From Bolinopsis microptera (Eukaryota > Ctenophora > Tentaculata > Lobata > Bolinopsidae): a DNA stretch of 64,000 bases. The stretch spans positions 18,121,118 through 18,185,117 of the forward strand of contig NC_087078.1 in assembly GCF_026151205.1 (NCBI RefSeq), given 5' to 3'. Below are positions 11,105-26,100 of this stretch, one piece after another; position 1 is the first letter of the stretch, and each line of letters begins with the position of its first letter. The translations under genes and the position numbers were made by a program. The notes under the pieces are model-generated. The model made no database searches and was not told the origin of the DNA. It was given only the letters and a program-made list of their open reading frames with translations.

Positions 11105-14100
11105 ATGGCAGACCGACAGAATGAGAACTCTCGTCTGATGGATTATCCAGGAGGCAGGAAGTACAGTGCTGATGAGAAGAGGACTGCCAGTGGAGAAGCC
11201 GGGACTGTCGTACAACTCCGGGACTGGCTGGATGACCCCTACGAGCAGGTTAGACTATGCCAGTTTACTTTTTCACCCGGAGCAGTTTTATCCCGTACGA
11301 AAAGGTTCTTCTTAGGGCCTTTTCAATGATAAGCTATGGTAATGGTAGCAGTTACGGAGATTGAGATTACTTTAGACCTTTTAAATTCTGGTTTCAAGGT
11401 ACATATCTTATTTTAGCTCACAGCTGTCCATTACCCGATTGTGTGCAGGTGTCGGAGTTACCATCTCAAAAATACGCTAGTGCAGATGACGGTAAGATCC
11501 AACTATCTCGACGGACCACGACGGACTCCATCGGGGACACCATTGCACTGACCGAGAGCACTCAACCTCCGTGAGTACTCAGTACTGCTGTGTTTCTTGT
11601 TATAAACTTAAAAGATGCTATCGATCATTTGTCGTTTCAAGTTGGCCCATGAAGTCTACATGATGTATAACTATGCAAAGGTGGGCAATTCGGTAGTGTG
11701 GCATAGCACGGTTAACGCACGGTTAAGGCACGGTTAAAGCACAGTTAAGGCACGGTTAAGGCACGGTTAAGGCACGGTTCAGGCACGGTTAAGGCACAAT
11801 GGTTACATAAGGCACGGTTCTTAAGGCACGGTTAACGCACGGTTAACGCACGGTTAAGGCACAAACTGCCCAAAAGCAACCATTATGGTCGCTTAAGGCA
11901 CGGTTAACACACGGTTAACGCACGGTTGGGAAATATAACCTATAAACATACAAGTGGTTAACTAAGGCACATGATCTGAATGTGACGATCTGTAAATTTT
12001 ACAGTGCGATTCCCGCTATGAGTAAATTTTCTAATTCTAATTTGAAATCCTTATCTCGATTAACGATCTTTTCAAGTAACCAGGCTTTTTTTTAAGAGTA
12101 GACAATGAAAAGATGGGATGATTGTGTTGAATAAAGCTGCGTTTATATACAACTGTAATAGAGTGACAGAGCTTGTTTATTTCGGGATACAAGGAATACA
12201 AGGAATACAAGGAATACAAGGAATACAAATTCAAAATCTTAAGCTACAATAGTAACTGTTAAGATAATAACAATATCATATGATCCATGTCAGCTGATCA
12301 ACGAGATCAAAAGTTTGCATGTATTGATAAGTGTGCGGGTGGTGTCAGCACGCAGCAAGGTTAGGTGATGTGATCTGATACAGATCACAGGTAGGTATCA
12401 GATCCAGGGCCAAGGCCTCCATAAATGTGACGGTCATTCCTTTGAACTGAGTGATCGATCTTTTTTTGAAGGTTCCGAAATCTCAATTGATTCCGTGCAG
12501 TCAGAAATCAAAGTTGCCCTTCGTGAAGTTTCACCAGAAATCACGCCGGGCCAAGCCAAATCAAGCTGCACCGAATTGTTCTGGCGACCCAGTGTTGTGA
12601 AAGCATTGTGCAATGATCTTACTTCAGGTCTACCGCCAAATACACCCAGTCCTGGCCACCCTGAGGACAAAAACTCCCTTAAAACCTTGCTCGCAACCAT
12701 AAACAACCGTGTTGGAGCTCTAACAAACAAAAATACCTTGTTCAACGGGCTCAGAATTATATATTCATTTGACAGGACCTCCAGAATGCCTCTGAAGAAC
12801 ACTCATAAAGATGACAATATGCCTCTTGTTATTCTACATATAGGAAAACCTAGAGACCTCAGTATCACCCCTCTCAGGTTTAACCCAGCCGTAGAAGACA
12901 CCGAAGTCTGTGATGTCAGTCTAGGTAACTTTAGCCTCGTTACTCTATACCCAGATTCCATTAAACATCTTCACTGCTATTTCTCTCCTGAGCTAAAGAA
13001 AAATGAGGGCGGTGACGAACAAGTCCTGATCATCCCGTATGTCGAAAACGTAGTAGAAGCTATTGATGAACCAGAAACTCTTCAAGCAACGGAATCGCAA
13101 CCGGACGAAACTGAGCCTCCTGCTGCCGACATAACCACACCAGCATCAGCTAAAGAAACAGCCGTCAGTCTACCTGCGTTTACCAATGAAACATCTCACC
13201 ATATCTCAAACAGTGTTCCACCTCCTCCTGACCCTTGTTTCATCAAACACAGTGAGGACCAAACAAGTGTCACCAACTCCCCAGTTGCAGTCTTCGACCC
13301 AAGAAGCAATTTGAACGAGCAGTCCAACATCTGCGAAAAGCCTGCTAGAATTACATCGGGTAAAGAGAAGGTTCTCGGAGTACCTAATCTGGACAATAGC
13401 GCCTCCATCGTGTTTAGATACATCACACTCGATCTCCTTAAAAACGCAGCAAACACATACAAAAAGAGCGCACTGGTGTCATTAGCATCGTCTCTCGGAT
13501 TGAAAGGCTCCAACAATGTCACCACCAACAAAAAGAAGCTCTGTGACCTTCTCGAAACCTGTGAGACCACTGGTTCTAAGGAAACCGCAAAACTAGTCAC
13601 ACACCTAATAAACAAACTGGAGGACACCGTGATCAAATTTGAGCTCCTAGCAAACAGCCTCCCACTGAGCAATTCAGCCAGGGAAAGGAAAACTGACCTG
13701 GTTACGTTCTGCACAAACCGACACGTAAGCAGCGAAATTACTAGGCTAGTGTTCGATAGTCCAAATGAGGAAGCACCTGGAAACTCGATTTGTAGTAACG
13801 TCATACAGTCGCAGAATACGGAACATTTTGATAGCGAGCCAAGTTTACACGACCCGGGCGATTACATAACCCCTGGTGGACCGTTATCCGGCAGCTCCGA
13901 CACAAAATTTGATTTCTTAACACCCCAGGCACAACAATGCCCTAAAATTCCGAAAAAGAAAAAGGGGAAGAGCAACAAAAAGAAAAAGAGAGGGAAACGC
14001 ACCGATGATCAAAGCTTATCCATCTCAGGTGACACTCAGAAATCTCACCGAAAAACCTCTGATGCCTCCGTTACAAATGATGCTAGGATTATCACCAATG

Positions 14101-17100
14101 AGCTTACTACGGAAGCCAGCGATGGAAACCAACCAACTCGTGATGATAACCCTGAGGATCACCTGACCCTGAACGGTTGCAATAACTGCTCAGACCTGAA
14201 ACATTCGATGTCTGTACTTCAAGACAGTCTACTCGAACTCAAAGAAGAGATGCTTCAACAAAAAGCATTCTCTGACCTCATCCTATCATCCCCAACCACA
14301 TCTGAAAAATGTGTGTCATCCATCTTTAAAAAGAAAGTTGGCCCAATAGAGACCAAGCTTAATGGAATTCGGGCTGACCTCGACCAACTTAGATCAGCAG
14401 TAGACGAGCAGAACTTAATTCTCGAGAGACTGATCAACTTCAAAGCTCAGTTCTCGGACGAACTAAACACGATACAAAGTACGACTCTGAAAGTATTGTC
14501 ATCTGCCAATTCCGCTAACAAACAGAGGATCGAGACCCTCGAGATCGGCCAAGAAAACTTGACGAAAGCCACGAAAGGAATTGCCAAGTCTGCACTCAAT
14601 CAATCACATGCCTCAACCCAAGAACTTAAACATGAGCTTCGCCCCATCGTCGAGGCAATTGAAACCACAAGCGCATCGAACAGTTTCAGAATTGAAACCC
14701 TGGAGATCAACTTAGAGGACACGATACAAGCTCTAAACGCTGCTGAACAACCCGCAGTGAATAATATACCAGCGGCACTCAATAGTCCTTCCACAGGGAA
14801 CTCCAAGCCAACACTCAAACGCAAGAAATTCAGAGTACACCGTAACAGCTCCAGCGATGCCACAGCACGTTCAGGTGAAAGCGAGCTCAAGCAAGCAGAG
14901 ATGTCCTGGGCAGAGAGGGTTGATCAAAGCAACAAGACGCCATTCACGGTGGCAAACAAGCAGAACATGAAAAACCACAATGAAAGGGGCTCTAGAGGCG
15001 ATCGACCCTCTAGCGAAATGAGGCGAAGTCGGGAGAACCTCAACACTAGAAGCCGCCAATATGACCTCGGAAACAGAATAGAACATACTAACCCCCCCGA
15101 TCGGGGTTCCAGTGAAACAAACTCTGCCGCTGAAGCTAAGGTTAGCTACAGGCGTCACACAGTTCTTCTCATCCATGATGAGAGCTTTGACGAGTTTGAC
15201 CCGAGGCGATTTAACAGTCAGTTTAATGTTCACTGTTTTAAAGCAGATAGTTACTACGATATGCTGAAAAAATCAAAGAAGCTCAACAACACTATAAAAA
15301 GACTAAGACCTGAGTGCATTTACATACACACAGGGAGCAATGATTTCCTTAAAAAGAAATCAAGTCTTGTAAGCAATGTGAAGGAACTCTACGAACATTT
15401 ACTGAACACCACAAAGGCTCAAATATGCTTTTCAGCGCTGATACCCTCCTCCAACAACTCTAGCATCAATGAAAGAATACAAGTCGTCAATGAGGAGACC
15501 AGAAACCATGTTAGCTGGCTCCACAAACACAGGCCGGATGTCAAAGATAGGATCTTCACCTTTTCAAACGATAAAATTGGCGATCAAAATTCTTATTCGT
15601 TCAACACTGGATTCGAGCTAAGGCAGAGAGGTCAAAAGATGCTTTGGCTTCGCCTCCGGGAGGGTCTGAGGAAGACCCTGCGACTCCCCCGAATAAGCTA
15701 CCACGACAATGATAAAACAAGACGCAGCACCAACAGGTTTAGCAATGACTAAACCCACATCAACGAGGTCCCGCCACTCCCTTAAGTTTCTGTGCTGGAA
15801 TATCAACCACTCTCGGGACAAAATTGAAGGAGCCAAGGTTGATATAACCGAAATTCGTGAACTACTTGACAACCACGATATTTTTGCTCTGCAAGAAACA
15901 AAAGGGAGATCAACTTAAGTAACTACTGTTGCTTTAACTCTAACAGGAAGGGATCAAATTCAGGTGGAGTATGCATCGGAGTTCACAAAAGCTTAAAAGC
16001 TGGTGTAACCAACGTTCGTATGAATTCCACGGAAGATATCGTTGTAGTTAAGCTTAAAGCTAACTACCTCGACCTAGACCGAAACACCTATATTATCAAT
16101 GTCTATGACTCACCCAAAAATGGATCCTACAAGAAGCGAAGAAAAGGTCTGGAAACTGAAGACAGTATGTCAACTCTAGAGGATCTTCAAGAATTCCTGG
16201 CTGGAGTTCCTCTGAACGAGGATATCATTCTTCTCGGGGATTTCAATGCTAGAACTGGCACTCTGGACGACATGTTATCAGACCATAGTCTAATGAAGGA
16301 TACAGAGCTCGACGCTCATTTCTCTAAAAAGCTGGCTAAACGCAATAACTCAGACCCAAAGCTAAACACGAATGGGCGACCCTTCATCGAACTCCTTCAG
16401 ATGACAGGCCTAGTCATCCTAAATGGCAGAACTCTCGGCGACATATTCGGTGAACCCACCTGTATTCAGCGGCATGGTGTCAGCACAGTTGATTACATTT
16501 GCGTCTCGACGAGTCTTCATGACAGAGTCCGCCACCTGAAAATTGAGAGCATCTCTCAATATTCCGATCACAGAGCGCTGTCAATGTCAATATCGACAAA
16601 CCCTTTAAGAAGGACTTCTAACAGTCTTGAATCGCCAGATATCCAAGATGCACCTAAAGCTTTCAAATGGAACTTATCAGAGAACCTCTCTGCAGACACA
16701 GCAACTAAGTTCCGGCTGGCACAGAATGATCAGTCATTCAAAGACAAAATGGACTGCCTCCTTGATCAACCAGTGAACACAGCAAACGACGCTGCTCAGC
16801 TTAATAAAGACGTGGTTGCAACATACCACAATCTTGCGAATTTTGTTACTACGACCAAAAGTGGCAAACGCACCAGTAAGAAAAAGTGGTTTGACCAAAG
16901 CTGTAGACATGCTAAAAGAGAGGCCAACAGAGCCGACAGAAATGCCAACAGTAACCCACACAGCAACTTCCTTCGTGACCAGCACTTCCTCAGAAAAAAG
17001 GAATACCGAGGATGAAAAAGGGGAAATTCCTGTATGAGATGAACCAGAAGATAAACGAAAGTGGAGATGTAAACTGGGCAGCACTCAAACGGCTATCTGA

Positions 17101-20100
17101 CCAGTACAAAGATGAAGAACCATTCGACATTTACGATCTCATCCTCTTCCACAAATTCTTTAATGATCTCTACAACCGGAAGTGTGGTAGGAACGATCAC
17201 TCAAGGGACGATGTCACCTCTACTCCATTGTCCAACAATTCGCAGCTCACCAAGGAACTGGTCGATGAACTGAATCGCGACTTCACGTTACAGGAAATCA
17301 AAGATGCAACTAAAAAACTCAAAAACAATAAGAGTGTGTCCGATGATCTGATATCCAACGAAATGTTGAAAAACTCCAACGAGAAACTCCAACTCGTCGT
17401 GGTAAAACTCTTCAACTCCTGCCTCCAGCATGGAACTTACCCCTGGAACAACTCCATCACAACTCCCCTCCATAAGAAGGGTGACCGGCAAAACCCTGAT
17501 AACTATCGGGCCATAACAATTGGGAGCTGTCTCGGTAAACTCTTTTCGAATCTACTCCTCAAACGGTTAATCGAATTCAGAGAAAGAGCCTGTCCTGACC
17601 GACCCTATCAACTTGGATTCAGGAGTGGAGCCCAATGTAATGACCACATACTCACCCTAAATACAATCATTGAGAAATACGCCAAGAAAGAGAAGAAGCG
17701 ACTATTCGCATGCTTTGTTGACTATCGCAAGGCTTTCGATAGTGTATGTAGGGAAGCACTTCTGTTCAAGTTGAGCAACATGGGAATAGCAGGCAAATTC
17801 TTCGAATGCATCAGTCACATGTACAACAACTCTTCAACCCGAGTCAAGCTGATCCAAAAGCTCTCCGCAGCCATTGACGTCACGATCGGTACAGAACAAG
17901 GGCATCCAATGTCCCCTGAGCTCTTCAAACTTTATATCCACGAGCTCTCCATCAGGCTGGAACAAATTGAGGAATTGGATGTACCTCTTCTAAACGGTGT
18001 TAAAGTAAGCCACCTCCTTTGGGCAGATGACCTGGTCCTCTTAGCGCTGGATGCGGACAGCTTACAGAAACTGCTGAACTGCTTGCATGACTATGCCGTA
18101 AAGTGGGAGTTGTCTGTGAACATCAACAAAACCAGTGTGATGGTATTTAACACAAGCTCACGAATACTCAAATGTGCTTAAGGATTTAAACTAGGAAACT
18201 TGGACATCGCACCAGTAAGAAAATACTGCTACCTTGGAATCCAATTCTCTCTGAACGGTTCCTTCAAACAAGCAATCGACGAGCTTAGGAAAAAAGCTCT
18301 ACGCTCGTTCTTCTCTATGAGACGAATTATTGACACGAGAGCACTCTCCACTAGCACGATGCTAAAACTCATCGATAGCTTAGTCAAGCCAGCAGCTACA
18401 TACGGATGCCCTGTTTGGCTGCCATCGACCAACATCGCGAAAGCCATTCTCTCAAAAAACCAAGAAGTGAGTCTCCCAAAAGCAGCAGCAAAAGATGCTC
18501 TCGAATCTACTCACCTAAAAATTCTTAAATGGATATTGGGTGTCCACAAAAAGGCAAATAACAACTTCTGTTACGGCGACACAGGAAGAACCCCCTGGAC
18601 AGTGACCGTCCTCCCTCAATGTATTGCCTACTTCTATAGAGCATCACAAGCGGTAGTAGGTAACGTGAACACACTTCTGCACCATACATTTCAGGAGCAG
18701 AAACAACTGAACCTTACCTGGTATGACACTTGGTCCACTATCATCAAGATGAGCACCTCCGCTAAACCAAACCTACACCCCGCTCTTGCAGCACGTGAGC
18801 ACATACACGAAACCTTTGTGAACCACTGGAAAAAGGATCTTCACAACCAGCCGAAGATGTCATTCTACACCGCGGTCAAACCTGAGTTTGGTGAAGAACA
18901 GTACTTACAGATTCCGTGCAGGCTTAAGAGAGCTAACATTGCTAAACTTCGCTCTAGCAGTCACGATCTGAGGGTAGAGAAAGGTCGATATACTAGTGAT
19001 CGATACAACACAGCATTGAAAACGTGTCGTTTTTGCTGCTCTCCAGACACAGACGTCATTCGCTTTTTCGAAGAGCTACCTTTCTTTGAAACACCTATCC
19101 TAGAAACTGAGGATCATGTCATAACTGAATGCCCTGGATACCACTCCCTCCGCTCAAAGCTTTCTGATAACCTGAAAAGCCTTGTAATGCTAAAAGAGTA
19201 TAGGACCATAATGAACTCTTGTCACACAAAAGAATTCGGGAAATACCTAACAGACTCTTCAAACCTTCGAAATCCTAAAAATAAGTCCTAATCCTCGTAC
19301 TCGAACTTTATTTACTGTATTACCTTCAATTATTATAGACGATCTTCTTTTATTTTCGTGACATTGTAAACGGTTAAATTTTAATAATTTTTAAATGATT
19401 CAGTTTTAATAATTTTATTTATTGATTTATTCATCCTTGTATAGCCAAGACGAGTCCGTTAGTGTTCTCTCTGGTAATTTCATGTTTAATCCTGTTTAAT
19501 CCTGTTTAATACATGACTGCGAAGTAGGATGTGTAGATCACCTCGCTCAAATAAACAGGTGTGAGATCTAGGAGATGTTAACTTAATTTGAAGAGCCTGG
19601 TTACTAAGTTACTTGAAGAGATCGTTAATCGAGATAAGGATTTCAAATATAGGACGGTCAAACGAAGCAGGGCTGTTGCTTTAGAATTAGAAAATTTACT
19701 CATAGCGGGAATCGCACTGTAAAATTTACAGATCGTCACATTCAGATCATGTGCCTTAGTTAACCACTTGTATGTTTATAGGTTATATTTCCCAACCGTG
19801 CGTTAACCGTGTGTTAACCGTGCCTTTAAGCGACCATAATGGTTGCTTTTGGGCAGTTTGTGCCTTAACCGTGCGTTAACCGTGCGTTAACCGTGCGTTA
19901 ACCATGCCTTAAGAACTGTGCCTTATGTAACCCTTGTGCCTTAACCGTGCATTAACCGTGCCTTCTTAACCGTGCCTTAACTGTGCTTTAACCGTGCCTT
20001 AACCGTGCGTTAACCGTGCTATGCCACACTACCGAATTGCCCAGAGGTGCAATTAAAATATAAGTTAAACGTGTGGAGGGGGTGTTGTTTTCAGTGATAT

Positions 20101-23100
20101 ATTGGTAATATATAAGTATTATATAATGAGGCCAACTTGCAAAACTATTCAAACTTTGCATTGATATCGTGTGCTTCATTTACCCGATCTTACATGTATT
20201 TTATTTCTCAAACAAGCGTCTCGAGATTTTCAATTCAGTTTTTAGTTTTTTTTAAACGTTTACAAAATCCTTTATTCTTCTATCTCATGTTCATTGTTCA
20301 TCACATTTCAGGATACGTTTGGCTAAAGTGGCTGCCCTATCGTCTCTTATGCTGGTTTCTCTTGTAAGTTTTAAAAATCAAACACTGCTATTAAGTTTCT
20401 GATTGCAATGAAGCTTTAATAATATTTTATAATCGGGTGAAATGTATAGTTTAAAACGTATTCAAATTGTTAAAAAGTTGTTAAACAAGCAATAGTTATA
20501 AACAAATACTGTTCGTAAAACTAATCAATCATCATTGTAAAACCTAACCACTGTCAAGCAGTGATTAGAAATTGAATATATTAACATAAATAAGTTACAT
20601 CAGTTTGGTAAATAATTCCTTGATTGTACAGTCATGAATAAATTATACGAAAAATAAGCGAACTCTTTTTATTGATGAACTCGAAGATGCGAATCCTCGA
20701 TTCAAATATAAGTTTCATTTATTCAAATGTTAAATATTTTTCAAATAAGGTTATTAAGTTTACACCTATTTTATATTTACAATTGATGCATAGCATTTAC
20801 ACTGGTTGAATAATCACAATTTTGGTTGAACATAATTCAGATTTCTTATCGGGTAGTTTTGATTGGTCTCCTCCCCTCTCTAGCATATCTTCTACGAGCG
20901 TTCACGAACCACTGTCTAATCTAAAAGTAAAATTCAAACATCATGAACAGGAGGGCTAAAAAAGGAATCAACCAGGACACGGTTCAAATTGGACGGGTGG
21001 TCAATACGAGAAGGTCTACAACTACAAGATTCAAAAGATTTACAAAATAGAATCTATATTACACGAGTGTAATGTCAGATATTCGGTCAATAAAATGAAT
21101 ATGTTATATAACGAAGTTCCCAAATACCTGTCCCCGGTCGAGCCCAGTTTTCTTCATGAGCTCCTTCTTCTCACTGATAGTAGGATAAGGATTCTTCAAG
21201 TTATTCCTCAGCCATGTTGACAGAACAGTTACTGTGGGTGTGTTATACCGTCTCGGTTCAGGGCACACTCTCCTGCTTTCTGAAGGAGAAATATCGCTTA
21301 AAGCCTGTGTTACCTGGACGTCATTTGATATTGCGTGAACGGACATAATTTTGAACGGACATAAAATGAATGCTCCAGCGTTCATTTGATGTCCGTTCAA
21401 ATAAAGTCTGATAAGGTATTTTGCAACGACTACGATCAATATCAAAATGTTTTCAAATAATAAACAAGAATAAGCTGCCGGATCTGTCACGGCGCACATA
21501 AAAAACACATAAATCTTGAACTAACTTTTGGCATGTTTTCCAGTCTCGGGAGAAGGACACGGCCGTTTGTTTCTCCTCCTGTTGAGTGTTACCGTTGTGC
21601 TGGGTTGGGAGAGAGGGGTGGGCTCTGGAGTGGGCTCTGTTAAGTGCTCCTTCAGCAAACTCATTATCTCATCTAGCTCTTTGGAAGACTCCTGTATGGA
21701 CTGGGTTGTGTCTTCTAGCATATCACTCCAGTCTAATCTGAAAATTACAGTGACTGCTCAATGCTCATATACATATGGAAATCAAGTCCTTATGGTAACA
21801 GTAGCTCTGGGAAAACTAAAAAGGAAAGAGTACATCCATTATCTCCTGAGATCAAAACGTGTTGAAATAAAAGCTCTTGTATGACAGCGAACTAGGGAAA
21901 TAATTGCAAAGTTCTAAAAGTTCATACCTGCAGGCGATATTGTCATCGTAACAGCTGTCCATGCTGTTACCATGGAGAGGTGTTACCATGGAGTGCGGTA
22001 TTTGGTACTCCGGGGTGGAATTGCACTCTGAACTGTATCCTGGGAGTCACGTTATCAGAGTGTGCTAAAGAACAGTTTGTTTGATGTAAGTTAAAGTACA
22101 TGATTGTAACCTGCAACTTAAAGTTGTGCCTCCCCAGCTTCAGCAGCAACCCTCGCTTTAACCTTACTTTAACCCTCACTTTAACTAACCTGATGAGTTG
22201 ATAGACTCGTTATAGTAGACACCACCACCACCACTGCAAGGGAAACCCCCACCAGATATCTGGCAACTAGGATTGTACCCTGAGTCTTGTGGGGGGTTGT
22301 ACCTTGTTTCTGTAACCGGAGTTTGACAGAACATCTCACCGTGACCCGCTGCTTGCCACTGTGCTTCCTGAAAGAGAGCTACTTTTAGTTATCTTCAATT
22401 ATTTTGATACTTGTAAAGTTGTAAAACTGGCACTGATTCTACTTCATAAGGAGTACTGAGAAAGAGAAAGAGAAAGAGAAAGAGAAAGAGAAAGAGAAAG
22501 AGAAAGAGAAAGAGAAAGAGAAAGAGAAAGAGAAAGAGAAAGAGAAAGAGAAAGAGAAAGAGAAAGAGAAAGAGAAAGAGAAAGAGAAAGAGAAAGAGAA
22601 AGAGAAAGAGAAAGAGAAAGAGAAAGAGAAAGAGAAAGAGAAAGAGAAAGAGAAAGAGAAAGAGAAAGAGAAAGAGAAAGAGAAAGAGAAAGAGAAAGAG
22701 AAAGAGAAAGAGAAAGAGAAAGAGAAAGAGAAAGAGAAAGAGAAAGAGAATGAGAATGAGAAAGAGAATGAGAAAGAGAATGAGAAAGAGAAAGAGCTTG
22801 TTTCGCCACCTAAGGAGATAGAGTACCTGTGGTAGAGGATATTGAGACTGTCCCATGTCAGAGAGATAAGGGTGAGGTATCGGCATCTGATTTGAATACC
22901 TCTCCTCCATTCCTGAAACTGTCTACTTTTAGCTGGGTGTTCACTGTTGTATTTAATATCCTCCCCGAAATAAATGATTCTTATAGAACATTTTGTTAGA
23001 CATTTATCTGATTTTACTATTTTCCTAATGACCTTGATTTTGGTTGAAAGTTGGAAATCCAGTGTTAATAGAACTGTATTCGAAGTTATTGTAAGCAGTA

Positions 23101-26100
23101 GGTTGCTTGTAATCGTATAACGGTTGACTAAGAGCATCGTAGTACATTGTCTCGTTCACTTGCTCTGAAAGAATATGCATTACAATTGTTGGGGTGAAAC
23201 TTTTAAGTATACTAGATAATGAGAAGAAATACAACTGTAGCTCCTCGTTCTGTTGTTCGATAAACATTTTGTTAACTGATTATAAACTTACGGAATTGGT
23301 CGGGGAGTCTGCTTGACTCGAATACTGGGTTGAACATACTGATGTTCTGAAATATTGTTCAAAGGTTGAACATACTGATGTTCTGAAATATTTTTCAAAG
23401 AACATTGAAAACTCACAAATCGTAATGGGTATTTTGTTGACACGAAGGATAATGGATAAAACGGGGCATACACAATTTTGTGGGAAACTTTATTCGCCGT
23501 AACTTGATTCATACTGTGTTAGGCCTAAATCTTACATTAACAGAGTCTATCATCTTCGTTGACTCTCCTATTGGCAGCTGTCCTATGAAAGTGTCCTGAA
23601 TATGATAAATTAGTTATGTACGTGCTTTTACATCTGTTGTTAACATTATCTTTTAGCAGTTCTTAAGTTTCTTTACTTACAGAATGAAGATTAAAGTTTG
23701 TAAACAAATTACAGCGCAAGTTCAAGTCATTTACCTCAACTAAGTTAGACATCTGCAAAGTGGTATCGGATAGAGCAAATTTCATCCTTTAAGATTTTAA
23801 GATCATTGACTAAAAAATCAATTACATGTTCAATAAAACATAAAGTGTTTCGCACGAAAATAACATGTTCAACAATCATGATGACTAAATCAGAAATTAA
23901 AAACGTATGGATAAAATGATACAAAGAGTCGCGTAGTTGCATCGATGAAGTTTTCACGGCGGGTAAAACAAAAGCAAGCATTAAGTATACGTATTGACGT
24001 AATGATAACTGCTCTTATCAGCATTTCTGCTTTATCAGGCAAATACTAAATACCAGTACTTGGTAGATGCAGTTAAATTATTGGTATTATTCATCGTAGC
24101 CAACATTATATCTATATTATATTCTATATATTTGCTAAGGTCCATTTGGGCTTTTGAATCTTGTTTTCAAAATGATGAATTCGTTTCATATCGGTAAAGA
24201 AGCACAACGCCTGAATACTCTCTTGAATACATCACTTAACTGAGAATTATTGGTGTCGAAGGAAATCGCTGATAATTACATAAGATAAGGAAGGACAAGC
24301 TTAAAACAGATATAACTACACATGAAAAAGTCCTCAAATAGTATGTTTAATCGATCATAGTAATTAGCAATTAGTAATTAGCAATTAGCAAGCTGAAAGC
24401 ACCAAACCGACAATCATCAAACATACGACCAAACTCCAGATATGTGTACCGATATCATTGCAGGTAACTTCAATGTTTTACGTTGAAGAAAGCAAGGATT
24501 CCTACTTGATGACGTCCTGCAGGAGCGCAATGAATAGCATAGATATTGACGATGTTTCCTACTGCAACAGACTTGCTATAGAGATTGTCGGAAATATCGA
24601 TCCGAGTAAGACTTCTCCCAGAATTTTTTCGTTTTAAACTCTAAACTGCTATTTAGAAACAAAATTATAGTTCGGTTAAAATAACTTTATTAATGATTAG
24701 CTAACCAAAAACAATTGAATTCTGTATTATGACAAATTAACATTATGCCGTTGATTATTTTACATGATCTTATTCACGTATCTTATTCTCAGTGGTGTAT
24801 ACCGAACCACAAAATGGAACAGTCTGGATCAAACTACTGAAGAAAATGCAAACAGGGACTGTCATAATAGTGAGTAACTTTATTAAAAGTTGAAACTTGT
24901 CCGAATACTCTCAAAATTTTCAGGTAGTCCATAATTTGGTCCTCAAATTAAAATATGATTGTAACATTTTTTGTGTTAAAGTTTTGAACATTATAATTCA
25001 GGATGATCCAGTGTACATTAAACCTACTGAAGCAGTGACCACTAAGATTAAAGACATGACAAAGATTGAACATTTGTTTACTATAGATTCCCTCAAGTGA
25101 GCCGCATTTTTGAAGAAGTTTGTTGTTTTTTATTGCAAGCAACTTATAAAAGCTTATCTTTCTTAATTCTGTTATAGTTAAAGGGCTAGTTTTGATAAAT
25201 TTCTTACACTTTTTACTTCTACTCCACGCAAAGATTGCTTCGATAATTAATTTTGAAAGATGAGCAGTGTAAAAGGGTAGTGAATACAAGGTCCATGAAT
25301 ACTCAAGATTCGAATTTACAAATCTTAAGTTGAGTCCCTTGAAAGTTATCGGCATTGCACAATTAGTAAATTACGCTGAGAATTCTCTTCTTTACAGACT
25401 GCTCCAATTTCTGCGGAACAATATTCACCTGAATATTCAGTGGCCTGCAATTTACCCCTAGTAGTGATTAGAGTAATATCGTTGAAGACTGCAGACGGAT
25501 TACCAAATTCCAAAGTTTTTCCTTAGAAAAACTTTTCCAAGTCAAAATTTTTTGACATCTTTCCAGATATTCCGAAATCTGGATTGTTACATTTTGGCTA
25601 ATCGCCATTTTCCTCAGAGGCTGCGACAGTTTGTCTCTAATAGCAGAACCAAGTGACGCGTCCGCATGTGCTTCTGTGAACCTCTCCTACCAGTGTAGAT
25701 CACCTGCACAAGACTACTCGGTAAGCAATATTGCTACAAACAAGATAAATGTGGCAGTCATTGAAAGACAAAGCTATTTTAAAATGTTAAAACTTTGATA
25801 TTTATCAAATCAGAAATCTCATTGAAAAGCCTATCGATAATTTATTGGAGCGCAATTATTATTAACAAATAATTTGTAGTATAAATAATCACCCCAGTTC
25901 GACGTATTGATGAATAAACAAATAAACATTAAATACTTTCAATAAAATCATTAAATAGGCCTCATTGTAAACCGCGTATGAACTATGAAATCAAAAAATG
26001 TGCAATGTAATGTTTTAAATAAATCATTTCTGTATAGGGCATATTAAATTAGCATTAGTCAAATTTCTCCAACGTGCGGTGTCATCACCAGAAGCATCAA

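Larger units (their letters stand above)
11684..20041. mobile_element. foldback-like element with long inverted arms, carrying a LINE
   Basis: The ends are inverted copies: GGCAATTCGGTAGTGTGGCA at 11684 and its reverse complement ending at 20041. Candidate 8-bp target duplications flank it (CAAAGGTG at 11676-11683, CAGAGGTG at 20042-20049, one mismatch). The arms are about 400-450 bp and contain tandem 11-bp subrepeats (GCACGGTTAAG type), the architecture of Foldback elements; 8-bp duplications also fit hAT. No DNA transposase was recognised. The interior is a damaged non-LTR retrotransposon. The whole 8.36-kb unit lies in intron 2 of the P-protein gene, so it must be spliced out with that intron. 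Confidence 0.8.

Noticed and set aside
22458-23137. FSFSFS / LFLFLF repeat proteins on the minus strand
   Set aside because: Translation of the (GAGAAA)n microsatellite inside a homeobox intron.
25396-25519. Apparent exon (acceptor tttacag at 25395, about 40 open codons) in the P-protein region
   Set aside because: Its open frame does not fit the phase of the flanking exons; joining 25096 directly to 25618 keeps frame and matches the family.
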